This document shows positions 1 through 8,752 of a DNA stretch of 34,398 nt, piece after piece (position 1 is the first letter of the stretch; every line of letters begins with the position of its first letter). A program made the translations under genes and the position numbers. The stretch covers positions 1 to 34,398 of the forward strand of contig JAJCYU010000315.1 of the NCBI GenBank assembly GCA_029262755.1, given 5' to 3'. The notes beneath the pieces were generated by a model that saw nothing but the letters and a program-made list of their open reading frames with translations, searched no databases and was not told where the DNA came from. The stretch is from Anaerolineae bacterium. GTDB lineage: Bacteria; Chloroflexota; Anaerolineae; Epilineales; Epilineaceae.

Positions 1-2070
1 CCCCTCGATGCGGTACGCGACCCTGCGCTCGTGTCGTCCGCCGTGGCCGCCGCGATGGGTCTGCGCGAAGGCGGCGGATCGTTGGGCGAGGAGATCGCCG
101 CGGCGCTGGGCACCCGCGCGATGCTCCTGGTGATCGACAACGTGGAGCACGTAGCGGAGGCCGCCCCGTGGCTCGCCGGCCTGCTGGAGCGCTGCCCGCA
201 CCTAGCCGTGCTGGCGACCAGCCGGGTGCGGCTCGACGTGCGCGCCGAGCATCTGCTGCCGCTGACGCCGCTCGATGTCCCTTCGGAGGACGCTGCGTCC
301 TTCGCGGAGGCAGCCCACAGTCCCGCCGTCGCGCTCTTCGTTGCCCGTGCGCGCGCGGTGCGGCCCGACTTTGTCTTGAACGAGGCCAATGCCGACGCGG
401 TCGCGGCGATCTGCCGGAAACTCGACGGGTTGCCGCTCGCGCTCGAGCTGGCCGCGGCACGCGTGGCACTCCTGCCGCCCACCGCGCTGCTGGACCGCCT
501 GGCACAGCCGCTCGCCCAATTGGCGGGCGGAGGTGACCGGCCGGAGCGCCATCAAACAATGCGCGCCACGATCGCCTGGAGCCACGAGCTGCTGGACGAC
601 GAAGCGCGCGTCCTCTTTCGGCGGCTCGCCGTATTCCGGGGCGGCTTCACGCTGGAGGCGATGGACGAGGTCTGTGGCCCGCAGGAGACTGTGGGGGACG
701 AGGTGGCCGTGGGGTATGCGAGCTCGACGAAAATCGACCTCCTGCCCGCGCTTACGGCGTTGGTGGACGGCAGCCTCGTCCGATCGCTGCCGCTCGTGGA
801 CGGCGTTGGCGAGCCCCGCTTCGCGATGCTGGGCACCGTAGCCGCATTCGCCCGCGAGCAACTGGACGCCGGTGGTGAGCTACGTTCGATCGCGGCGCGC
901 TACGTCGCCCACTACCGAGCGCTTGCCCAGGCGGCGCGCGCAGCGTTGGTCGGAACAGAGAGCGCGGCGGCGCTCGCCAGCCTCGACGCGGAACAAGACA
1001 ACGTGCGTGCGTCCCTACAACTTGCCGCTGAGATGAGCATGGCGCAGGAAGGCGTGCTGCTCGCAGGCGCCGTGTGGCGGTGGTGGTACCTGCGCGGGCG
1101 TTTGCACGAGGGGCGCGTGCACCTGGAGCGCGCGCTGGCGGCGGTGGGTGATGTGCCGGCTTCCGCGCGCGCGCAGGCCGAGACCGGTGCGGGCGTGCTT
1201 GCCTGGAGTCAAGGGGATTTCACGGCTGCCGAGGCCCACCATCGCGCCGCGCTGGCGTCGCACGGACCCCAAGGCCCCGTCGCTGCACGGGCTGCGGTGC
1301 TGAACAACCTGGCGATCCTGGAGATGGACCGCGGCGACCACGATGCAGCGCGCGATCTGCTCTCCCAGGCCCGCGCGCTGCTGGAGGCGAGCGGCGACAA
1401 TGTGGCCCTGGCCGGCATCCTGCACAGCCTTGGTGCTCTGGAGGGCGGCATGGGCGACAACCGAGCTGCGCAGGGTCACTTCGAGACCAGCCTTGCGCTG
1501 CACCGCGGCGCGGGAAACACGGAGTCCGTCGTCTCAGCGCTGCACAATCTCGCCGAAATCGACCTCGCCCTTGGCGACACCGCGGCCGCCCGAAGGCGGA
1601 TCGACGATGCGCTCGTGCTGGTCGGGCCACTCGGCGATCGGGCTTCCCAATCTGCCCTTGCCCACCTGCTGGGCCTGGTCGATCTCGCGGAGGGAGAACT
1701 CGAGCCCGCGCGCATCCATGTGAGCGAGTCGCTTCGGCTACGCATGGAGATGGGAGAGCGCCGCGGGATCAGCCGCTCCCTCGTGACGCTCGCCGTTCTT
1801 GCCGTCCGGGACGGCGAGCCCTTACGGGCCGCGCGCCTCCTCGGTGCGGCCGAGGCCCTTCGTGAGAAGCTCGGCGCCTCGTGGTCCAAACCGGAGGCCG
1901 CGGAACTCGCGACCGCGATAGACGCGGCACGCGCGGCGGGCGGCACCGAAGCCTTCGACGTTGCGTGGCACGAGGGCGCCGAGACCGACCTGGTTGCGCT
2001 CGCGAACGCTGCGGCCGGTCACGAGGCTGGTGAAGCCCGGCCGATGCGCGAGGTTCAGTCCGGCCGATGA
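1..2070 (+). CDS. STAND/NB-ARC-type ATPase with C-terminal TPR repeats (AfsR/LuxR-like regulator family), 5' truncated by window edge
   Basis: Frame open from base 1 (PLDAVRDPALVSSAVAAAMGL...). Contains LLVIDNVEHV (Walker B-like), LATSR, LDGLPLALELAAARV, HQTMRATIAWSHELL, LFRRLAVFRGGFTLEA, followed by TPR-like repeats. Confidence 0.88.
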   Translation, partial: PLDAVRDPALVSSAVAAAMGLREGGGSLGEEIAAALGTRAMLLVIDNVEHVAEAAPWLAGLLERCPHLAVLATSRVRLDVRAEHLLPLTPLDVPSEDAASFAEAAHSPAVALFVARARAVRPDFVLNEANADAVAAICRKLDGLPLALELAAARVALLPPTALLDRLAQPLAQLAGGGDRPERHQTMRATIAWSHELLDDEARVLFRRLAVFRGGFTLEAMDEVCGPQETVGDEVAVGYASSTKIDLLPALTALVDGSLVRSLPLVDGVGEPRFAMLGTVAAFAREQLDAGGELRSIAARYVAHYRALAQAARAALVGTESAAALASLDAEQDNVRASLQLAAEMSMAQEGVLLAGAVWRWWYLRGRLHEGRVHLERALAAVGDVPASARAQAETGAGVLAWSQGDFTAAEAHHRAALASHGPQGPVAARAAVLNNLAILEMDRGDHDAARDLLSQARALLEASGDNVALAGILHSLGALEGGMGDNRAAQGHFETSLALHRGAGNTESVVSALHNLAEIDLALGDTAAARRRIDDALVLVGPLGDRASQSALAHLLGLVDLAEGELEPARIHVSESLRLRMEMGERRGISRSLVTLAVLAVRDGEPLRAARLLGAAEALREKLGASWSKPEAAELATAIDAARAAGGTEAFDVAWHEGAETDLVALANAAAGHEAGEARPMREVQSGR

Positions 2071-2117
2071 ACGAGGGTAGGTGACGGTGGCGGCGCCGGA
2101 CGGAAGCGGCATCTCCG

Positions 2118-3722
2118 CTACGGCACCGTGGCCGTTGCAGCGCGCCCGATCGCGCCCTCAACCTCTGTCCGCAGCGCCTCTGGATCATGCCGAACGCCCC
2201 CCTGCATTACCCATTCGACCCGCGCTACGTCGGCGATATCCACGCTCGGATCGCCCCCGACGACCATGAGGTCCGCGCGCCGACCGGCCTCGATCGCGCC
2301 GCGGTCGTCCAGCCCGAGCGCGCGCGCCGCGTCTACGGTGGCCGCTTGAATCGCGGCGAGCGGCGTCAGGCCTGCGTCCACCAGATGGGCGAGCTCGCGG
2401 TGAAGGCCGGCGCCCGGCACGATGAGCGGATAGACCGGATCGGTGCCGGCCAGCACGATCCCGCCGCCCTCGTGGATGCGGCGCACGAATTCCGATTGCA
2501 CCGCAAGCGCGTCCGCCACGCATGCCCCGCTCGCCTCGCGGTAGTCGGCCGTGCGCGCCAGCACGCCTTTGCGCGCCTCGGGCGCCACGAAGCGTAGCCA
2601 TTCGTCGTCCACCGGTATCGCATCCGCCATGGACTGCGCATAGACCGTAAATGTGGGCACGATGGGCGTCCGGCTCTCGAGAATCGCGTCCACGAGCGCG
2701 CCGACCTCGGGTCCATCGGGGTCGAGCTCGGCGATGGCGCAGGTCTGCCGATCGAGGGCGTACAAGCCCGGCCACAGTTCCGGCGCCGCGAAGACGCCGT
2801 GCTCAAGCCGGTCGATGCCCAACGCGAGCGCCTCCGCCACCGTCGTGCTGCCGAGGTGGCCGGTGACGCGCAGACCGTCGGCGTGGGCGGCGTCGATCAG
2901 GCGGCCCAAGGCTTCCGGCCCGACCTGCGAGTAAACCTTCACGCCGTCGATGCGGTCGCGCCAGCGCTCGTAGCGCCGAACCAGCAGCTCGCCGCCGCCG
3001 GCTCCGTCGAAGAAGGGCCCGGCCGTGAGCACCCGCGGACCGGGCTCGTCGCCGCGCGCGATCGCGTCGCGGGCCGCGATCGCGGCCTCCGGTTCCCACT
3101 CGCCCGGCGCAAACACGGTGGTGACCCCGCCCGCGAGATAGAGGCGCGGGTAGGCGTCCAGGAAAGCGTAACCGTTGCCCGAGAGTCCGAACAAATGTCC
3201 ATGCACGTCGATGAGCCCGGGCAAGACCGTGCGCCCGGCCAAGTCGATGCGCTCTGCGCCCGGCGGCGGCTCCACGTCGGGCCCCGCCGCCACGATCCGG
3301 TCGCCGCGGATCACGAGGGTCCACCCTTCACGCGGGGCGTCGTGCGAGCCGTCGATGACCCGCGCGCCGACCAGGGCGATCTCGCGATCCGGCGGGACGA
3401 GGAACGGACCGCGGACGGCCGGTGTGGGTCGCGCCGCGGGACGGCGCAGCGCGAGGGCCACAGGTCGATCGATACGAACCGTGGGTGACGGTTCGGCGGC
3501 TGCCGCCGGCGATTCGCCTTCACCCCCAGGCGACGGTTCGGCGACCGAAGCGGGAGTACCGTCAGCCACGTTCGTCGCCTCGGTGAGGCCGGACGCCGGC
3601 CCGTCCGGCGCGCAGCCTGCGACGAGCACGGCAGCGGCGACGGAATAGGCGACGGCGACGGCGCGGAGAGCGTCGCGGCGGAACCGGCATGCGACGGGAA
3701 GGCGGCGTGGAATCACGGGCAT
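2118..3722 (-). CDS. Amidohydrolase family protein (imidazolonepropionase-like), predicted lipoprotein
   Basis: 534 aa; lipobox-like AAVLVAGC near N-terminus; DVHGHLFG (HxH), DGVKVYSQ (Lys), RVTGHLG and RLEHGVF (His), LAGTDPVYP (Asp). Confidence 0.88.
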   Translation of the reverse strand: MPVIPRRLPVACRFRRDALRAVAVAYSVAAAVLVAGCAPDGPASGLTEATNVADGTPASVAEPSPGGEGESPAAAAEPSPTVRIDRPVALALRRPAARPTPAVRGPFLVPPDREIALVGARVIDGSHDAPREGWTLVIRGDRIVAAGPDVEPPPGAERIDLAGRTVLPGLIDVHGHLFGLSGNGYAFLDAYPRLYLAGGVTTVFAPGEWEPEAAIAARDAIARGDEPGPRVLTAGPFFDGAGGGELLVRRYERWRDRIDGVKVYSQVGPEALGRLIDAAHADGLRVTGHLGSTTVAEALALGIDRLEHGVFAAPELWPGLYALDRQTCAIAELDPDGPEVGALVDAILESRTPIVPTFTVYAQSMADAIPVDDEWLRFVAPEARKGVLARTADYREASGACVADALAVQSEFVRRIHEGGGIVLAGTDPVYPLIVPGAGLHRELAHLVDAGLTPLAAIQAATVDAARALGLDDRGAIEAGRRADLMVVGGDPSVDIADVARVEWVMQGGVRHDPEALRTEVEGAIGRAATATVP

Positions 3723-3764
3723 CGGCCTTGGCTCTGATCGGCCGGAACGCCGACGGCGCCCGGC

Positions 3765-4151
3765 CTAAAACATCGTGTTCTCGTTTGCAGCGTGCTCCGG
3801 CACGATCTGCAGCACGTCCCAATGCTCCACGACCTTGCCGTTCTCGTCGAGGCGGAAGATGTCGATGCCGGCATAGTCCTGGTCGCCGGGCCACTCTTGA
3901 TGGCAGTGCAACACGACGAGGTTGCCCTCCGCGATCGCACGCTTGAAGTGCACGCGCTTGCCCGGGTACTCCGCGGCCATCCGCTCGAAATAGTCGATGA
4001 AGGCCTGCTTGCCATCGGCGACCTCGCTATTGTGCTGGATGTCCTCGTCGCCGACGTACCGCTCTACCGCTTCCGCGGGCCGACATTGGTTGAACATCAG
4101 ATCGTAGAAGGCTTTGCATGTGGCTTTGTTGCGTTCGAGCCGTTCTTCCAA
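3765..4151 (-). CDS. SnoaL-like / NTF2-fold protein (TTG start)
   Basis: 128 aa [41 protein letters not shown]...[10 protein letters not shown], typical of SnoaL-like polyketide-cyclase family proteins; AGGGAG upstream. Confidence 0.8.
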   Translation of the reverse strand: MEERLERNKATCKAFYDLMFNQCRPAEAVERYVGDEDIQHNSEVADGKQAFIDYFERMAAEYPGKRVHFKRAIAEGNLVVLHCHQEWPGDQDYAGIDIFRLDENGKVVEHWDVLQIVPEHAANENTMF

Positions 4152-4301
4152 GGTCTAGGACTCCCTTTAGCAAGACGGCACCGCGAGCGCGGCCCGATTC
4201 GATGGGTGATCATTTGCTGCGCGGCCCGTGATTGTACGCCACCGGTCTCGCACCGACCGGCCGTGGTCGACCGCGCACCTGCGCGCTGGCATCCTTGGCC
4301 C

Positions 4302-6971
4302 ATGATCCAAGGGTTCATCAGCTATTCCCATGCGGACACCGAGTTCGCGACGCGGTTGGCGGAGGCCCTGCCGGGGGTCGGGATCACGCCGTGGATCGAT
4401 CGCGACGGGATCCAGGGCGGCGCCCGATGGAGCACCGCGATCCAGGACGCGCTCGACGCGGCTGAGGTGCTCATCCTCGTCCTCTCACCGGATGCGATGG
4501 CGTCCACGAACGTCGAGGACGAGTGGCAGTACGCCCTGGACCAGGGCATCCCCGTGGTGCCCGTGCGATACCGCCCGACGAAGGTGCATTTCCAACTCGG
4601 GCGCTTGCAGTACGTGGACTTTCACGACCAGCCCTTCGATGCTGCGATCCCCGTGTTGGTCGCCGGCGTGCGCAGCGCCATCGGCGCCGCAAACGGAGCG
4701 GAGGGCGAAGACGCGGCGCCCGCCGTCACGCCCGTCGCGCTGCCCTCGGCACCGCGTCACAACCTGCCCCACCCGACCACCGCCTTGGTTGGTCGCGAAA
4801 CCGCCTTGGCCGATCTTGCCGTCGCACTCACGGAGCACCGGATCGTCACCCTCACCGGCGCGGGCGGCTCCGGCAAGACGCGCCTGGCCCTCCAGGCCGC
4901 CACAGACGGGCTCGATGACTTCGCTGACGGCGCCTGGTTCGCGGATCTGTCCGCGCTCGAGGATGACGCGCAGGTCGCCGGGGCGGTGGCCCTCGCGGTG
5001 GGGCTGCGCGAGTCGGGGGCGCAGGGAATGCGTGACGTGCTGCTGGAGCACGTGGCATCGCGTGCGCTGTTGCTGGTACTCGACAACTGCGAGCACGTCG
5101 TGGCCGGCGTGGCCGCGCTCGCCGAAGACCTGCTGCGCGCAGCGCCAAACGCACGCGTGCTGGCCACGAGCCGCGAGCCGCTGCGTATCCATGGCGAGCG
5201 GGTCATGCCCGTGCCGCCCCTGTCGCTACCGGATCCGGCCGATGCCGCCGATCCCGCGCGAGTCGCCGACCACGCGGCGGTGCGGCTGTTCACGGACCGT
5301 GCGCGGGAGGTGAAACCCGGCTTCGAACTGGACGAATCGAATGCGCTCGACGTCGTGCAGCTGGTTCGCCGCCTCGACGGTATCCCCTTAGCCATCGAGC
5401 TGGCGGCGGCTCGGGTGCGGATGATGGCGCCTTCGGCGATCCTTCAACGGCTGGACCAGCGCTTCAAGCTCCTGACCGGCGGCAGCCGGACGGCGCATGG
5501 CCGCCAACGGACGCTGGAGGGAGCCGTCGACTGGAGTCACGATCTCTTGGAGCCGGCGGAGCGCCAAGTGTTTCGGCGTCTGGCGGTTTTCCGCGGCGGG
5601 TGGACGCTCGAAGACGCCGAGGTCGTGGCTGCGGACGATAGCCTGGAATCGTGGGAGGTGCTCGACCTGCTGGCGGGTCTCGTGGACAAGTCCTTGGTGG
5701 AGGTGGAGGAGCGGGCCACGGGTCAGCGCTATCGCTACCTCGAGACGATCCGCCACTACGCGGCGCAGAAGCTGGACGACTCGCCCGACGTCGAGGACAC
5801 GGTTCGCCGCCACGTGGCCTGTGTCGTGGCCCATGTCCAAAACCATGCAACCGAACAAGGCCGAGCCGAGGTCGATGAGCTCATTCGCTGGGCTGCGGAC
5901 GAGCACGAGAACATCCGCGCGGCCTTCCGCCGAAGCGCAGAGAGCGGGGACGCGGCTTCCGGCCGTGCCCTGGCGGAAGGATTGGGCTGGGCCTTCTACG
6001 CTCGCGGGCTATTGGCGGAGGGTCGAGAGCTGCTCGAAGGAGTCCTTGCCATTCCTGGTGCCGCGGACGGCTCCAAGGACCACGCCGTCGTGCTCTTCCA
6101 CCTGGGAACCCTGGCCAACCACCAAGGAGACCACGCGAGCGCGCGGCACCTCATGGAGGAGGCGATGGGGATCTTCGCGGCTCTCGGTGACGACGACAAA
6201 GTGGCACGCGTGCAGATCAACCTCGGCATCACGGAGATCCTGTGCGGCGAATTGGTGGCGGCGCAGGAACGACTTGAATCGGCGCGCGCGGTGATGGGTG
6301 ACACCTACACCATTCTCAGCAACCTCGGCATGGTGGCCGAGCGCAGCGGGGAAAGCGAGCTGGCGATCGAGCGCTTCAAAGCGGCCCTGGAGCTCGCGCG
6401 TTCCGGCGGGAAGGCCTGGGAGATCGGCCATGCCGCCGGCAACCTAGGCAGCCTCCTGCGCCTGGCGGGGCGACTCTCTGAGGCGCGAGCGCTCTTGGAG
6501 GAGAGCCTCGCCGCAAAGCGCGGACTGGACGCCGCCCCGATGATGGTCTTCGCGCTGACCCATCTCGGACACGTCGCGATCGACGAGGAGGCCGTCGATG
6601 AGGCCTTCGCGCACCTGGCCGAGGCAACCCGACTCGCGAACACCATCGGGGAGCCCGCGCACCTCGTGGAGCTCGCGTACGCCGCCGCACGCCTGGCGCG
6701 CCTGGTGTCTTCGGCCGAGCACGTGGCCGAGCTACTGGGTGCCGGGGACCAACTCCGACAGGGACTCGGCACCCCCGAATCCGCCGCGAACGTCGGGGAG
6801 CGCGAACGCGTCGAAGGCTGGGCCCGCGCACAACGCGGCGAGAGCGACTACGAGGCCGACTACGCGCGCGGCGCCCGGGCCGGCCTTGTGACGGTGGAGA
6901 GCGCGATGACGGCTATGGCGGAGTTGTCTGCCACAGGCAGCGATTATGGGCCCAATACTCAGGCGCGGTAG
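4302..6971 (+). CDS. TIR domain + STAND/NB-ARC ATPase + TPR protein
   Basis: ATG at 4302 starts MIQGFISYSHADTEFATRLAEALPGVGITPWIDRDGI...SPDAMASTNVEDEWQYAL (TIR_2-like). Then TLTGAGGSGKTRLAL (Walker A), LLLVLDNCEHV, LATSREPLRI, LDGIPLAIELAAARV, and TPR-like repeats. The 3792 ORF start is an unsupported upstream extension. Confidence 0.88.
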   Translation: MIQGFISYSHADTEFATRLAEALPGVGITPWIDRDGIQGGARWSTAIQDALDAAEVLILVLSPDAMASTNVEDEWQYALDQGIPVVPVRYRPTKVHFQLGRLQYVDFHDQPFDAAIPVLVAGVRSAIGAANGAEGEDAAPAVTPVALPSAPRHNLPHPTTALVGRETALADLAVALTEHRIVTLTGAGGSGKTRLALQAATDGLDDFADGAWFADLSALEDDAQVAGAVALAVGLRESGAQGMRDVLLEHVASRALLLVLDNCEHVVAGVAALAEDLLRAAPNARVLATSREPLRIHGERVMPVPPLSLPDPADAADPARVADHAAVRLFTDRAREVKPGFELDESNALDVVQLVRRLDGIPLAIELAAARVRMMAPSAILQRLDQRFKLLTGGSRTAHGRQRTLEGAVDWSHDLLEPAERQVFRRLAVFRGGWTLEDAEVVAADDSLESWEVLDLLAGLVDKSLVEVEERATGQRYRYLETIRHYAAQKLDDSPDVEDTVRRHVACVVAHVQNHATEQGRAEVDELIRWAADEHENIRAAFRRSAESGDAASGRALAEGLGWAFYARGLLAEGRELLEGVLAIPGAADGSKDHAVVLFHLGTLANHQGDHASARHLMEEAMGIFAALGDDDKVARVQINLGITEILCGELVAAQERLESARAVMGDTYTILSNLGMVAERSGESELAIERFKAALELARSGGKAWEIGHAAGNLGSLLRLAGRLSEARALLEESLAAKRGLDAAPMMVFALTHLGHVAIDEEAVDEAFAHLAEATRLANTIGEPAHLVELAYAAARLARLVSSAEHVAELLGAGDQLRQGLGTPESAANVGERERVEGWARAQRGESDYEADYARGARAGLVTVESAMTAMAELSATGSDYGPNTQAR

Positions 6972-7196
6972 CCGTTGCGATACAACGGCAAACCCGGTAG
7001 GGTCGATCGCGGGATAGCCAGGCGATGAATGCGGTTCGATTCGGCGGCACTTTCCCCCCAGGACCACGGGAATCATTCTCCGTGACGGTCGGCGTCGTAG
7101 CGAGCGCTTCGGGGCTCTGTGCTAGGGTGTAGGTAGAAGCAAGCACAACCTGTCTCCCGTATTTCAATCAGTTCCCGAGCCGAGGAGCGAATCGCT

Positions 7197-7454
7197 ATGG
7201 CCGACGCCTCAACCTCGCCCTCAAACGTCGTCCGATTGCCCGGTCTTGGCGTTGTGATGGCCGATCATGCAGCCAGCACCCTGACGCCGGGCTCGGCACT
7301 TACTGCCAAGGCCCTCGGCTTGGACCGTCCCCCGAAGCGCTCCGAGGACCGCTCGAAGCAGCGCCTGGATCGACGCCGCTTCGAGGCCTACGCCACCAGC
7401 CAAGTGGGCCGCCCCGATGTGCCGTGGGCCTGGAAGTACGACAGCGGAGCGTAG
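7197..7454 (+). CDS. Hypothetical small protein (85 aa)
   Basis: ATG preceded by GAGGAGCG (7182-7189); no recognised domain. Confidence 0.45.
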   Translation: MADASTSPSNVVRLPGLGVVMADHAASTLTPGSALTAKALGLDRPPKRSEDRSKQRLDRRRFEAYATSQVGRPDVPWAWKYDSGA

Positions 7455-7936
7455 GTGGGCGGGCGTGGATCGATGATGGCAGCGGGCGGGTAATAGCACT
7501 CGGCGGCGCCGGTCGCCGGGGGCCGCTAAGGCCGTTGAACTCGATGTACTGGGTCTTCTGGACGAAGTTGCCTTCGCTGTGCGCCACATCGGGGACCGAT
7601 GTGAATGCGCGCGATGGATCGAATGGTCACGAAGTCATCCTCATGGTGTGATCTCCCGAACGAAGTCGACGATCTCTGCGACCGTGCGTCGACGATTCAC
7701 GGTGCCGTGTTGGGCCACGATGCCCGAGCGCCTGGCTAGTCGCGATGCATTCTGGCACTCTCCGCAGCCATGACACGCGCATCCATCCGCTACAACCACG
7801 TGTGCCAAGCCTTCGCGTCGCCCGTCGCGCAGGATCTGCCTGCGTCGGGCGTGCGGCCGAGGAACGACAAAGGGCCGCGCGCCAGGGCGGCCGCTGCGTC
7901 GGCGGGCGATCTGCGGCCACACCGGCCCAAGCCACG

Positions 7937-8734
7937 TTGAAGCCCCTCACCTTCGACGCAGACCGGCTCGCGCGCAAGTCGCCCTCCGGCATCGACGTCG
8001 ACACCTCGCTGCTCCACTTCAGCATCATCACCTACTTCATCGATCCGCAGGCCGCGCGTGAATTGATCCACCCCCGCTTCGACCTACTGACGATTCCCCA
8101 TGGTGAAGGGGAAGCCGGGTTGTTGTCGGTGGTGCCGTTCGTGGACCGGGACTTTCGCTTCGCACGGTTCCCCTGGCCGACGTGGGCGTTCGCGCAGACG
8201 AACTACCGGATCTATGTCGTCGATCGCGAGACGGGCGAGCACGCCGTCTGGTTCCTCGGGACGTCGCTCGACTCGATCTCCGTCACGATCCCGCGCTACC
8301 TGTGGAAGCTGCCCTGGCATCGCGCGCACATCGAATTCGACTGCACGTTCGACCAGAGCGCTTCACGGTACGAACGCTACCGGATGACCGCGTCGAATAG
8401 CTGGGCCGACGCGGATGTCGAGCTCCACGACACCGGCGAGGCCCCGAAGCAGCTCCGCGGCTTCGACGATCTCGAGACCGGCATGATCGTGCTGACGCAT
8501 CCGAGCCTCGGCTATTACTACCGCCGCGACGGCCGACTCGGCTCCTACTCCATCTGGCACGAGCGGCTGAAGGCAACCGTGGGAACGGTTCAGAACGCGC
8601 GCTTCGACCTGATCGACAGCCTCGGGCTGGCGTCCAGTGGCGACGCATCGGCCGTGCACAGCGTGTTGCTGCAGCACGAGGTGGACTTCACGATCTACCT
8701 GCCGCCGTTGTTGATGAATTCGGAGCGCGGATGA
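7937..8734 (+). CDS. DUF2071 (YqjF-like) family protein; start uncertain
   Basis: SLLHFSIITYFIDPQAARELIHPRFDL...GLLSVVPFVDRDFRFARFPWPTWAFAQTNYRIYVV resembles DUF2071. The ORF extends to 7745, but its first ~64 aa are low-information and overlap a dispersed repeat; TTG at 7937 is a guess. Confidence 0.7.
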   Translation: MKPLTFDADRLARKSPSGIDVDTSLLHFSIITYFIDPQAARELIHPRFDLLTIPHGEGEAGLLSVVPFVDRDFRFARFPWPTWAFAQTNYRIYVVDRETGEHAVWFLGTSLDSISVTIPRYLWKLPWHRAHIEFDCTFDQSASRYERYRMTASNSWADADVELHDTGEAPKQLRGFDDLETGMIVLTHPSLGYYYRRDGRLGSYSIWHERLKATVGTVQNARFDLIDSLGLASSGDASAVHSVLLQHEVDFTIYLPPLLMNSERG

Positions 8735-8752
8735 CTCCGCATCCGTTGTTTC
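8728..8752 (+). terminator. Candidate intrinsic terminator overlapping the DUF2071 stop codon
   Basis: CGGATG-ACTCCG-CATCCG followed by TTGTTT, in the 16-bp gap between convergent genes. Confidence 0.35.

Noticed and set aside
3792-4301. N-terminal 170-aa extension of the 1059-aa TIR ORF
   Set aside because: It is antisense to the SnoaL-like gene (3765-4151), has no recognisable domain, and the TIR domain starts exactly at ATG 4302.
7000-7056. GGTTCGATTC motif resembling a tRNA T-loop
   Set aside because: No matching acceptor, D-arm or anticodon stems in the surrounding ~75 nt.
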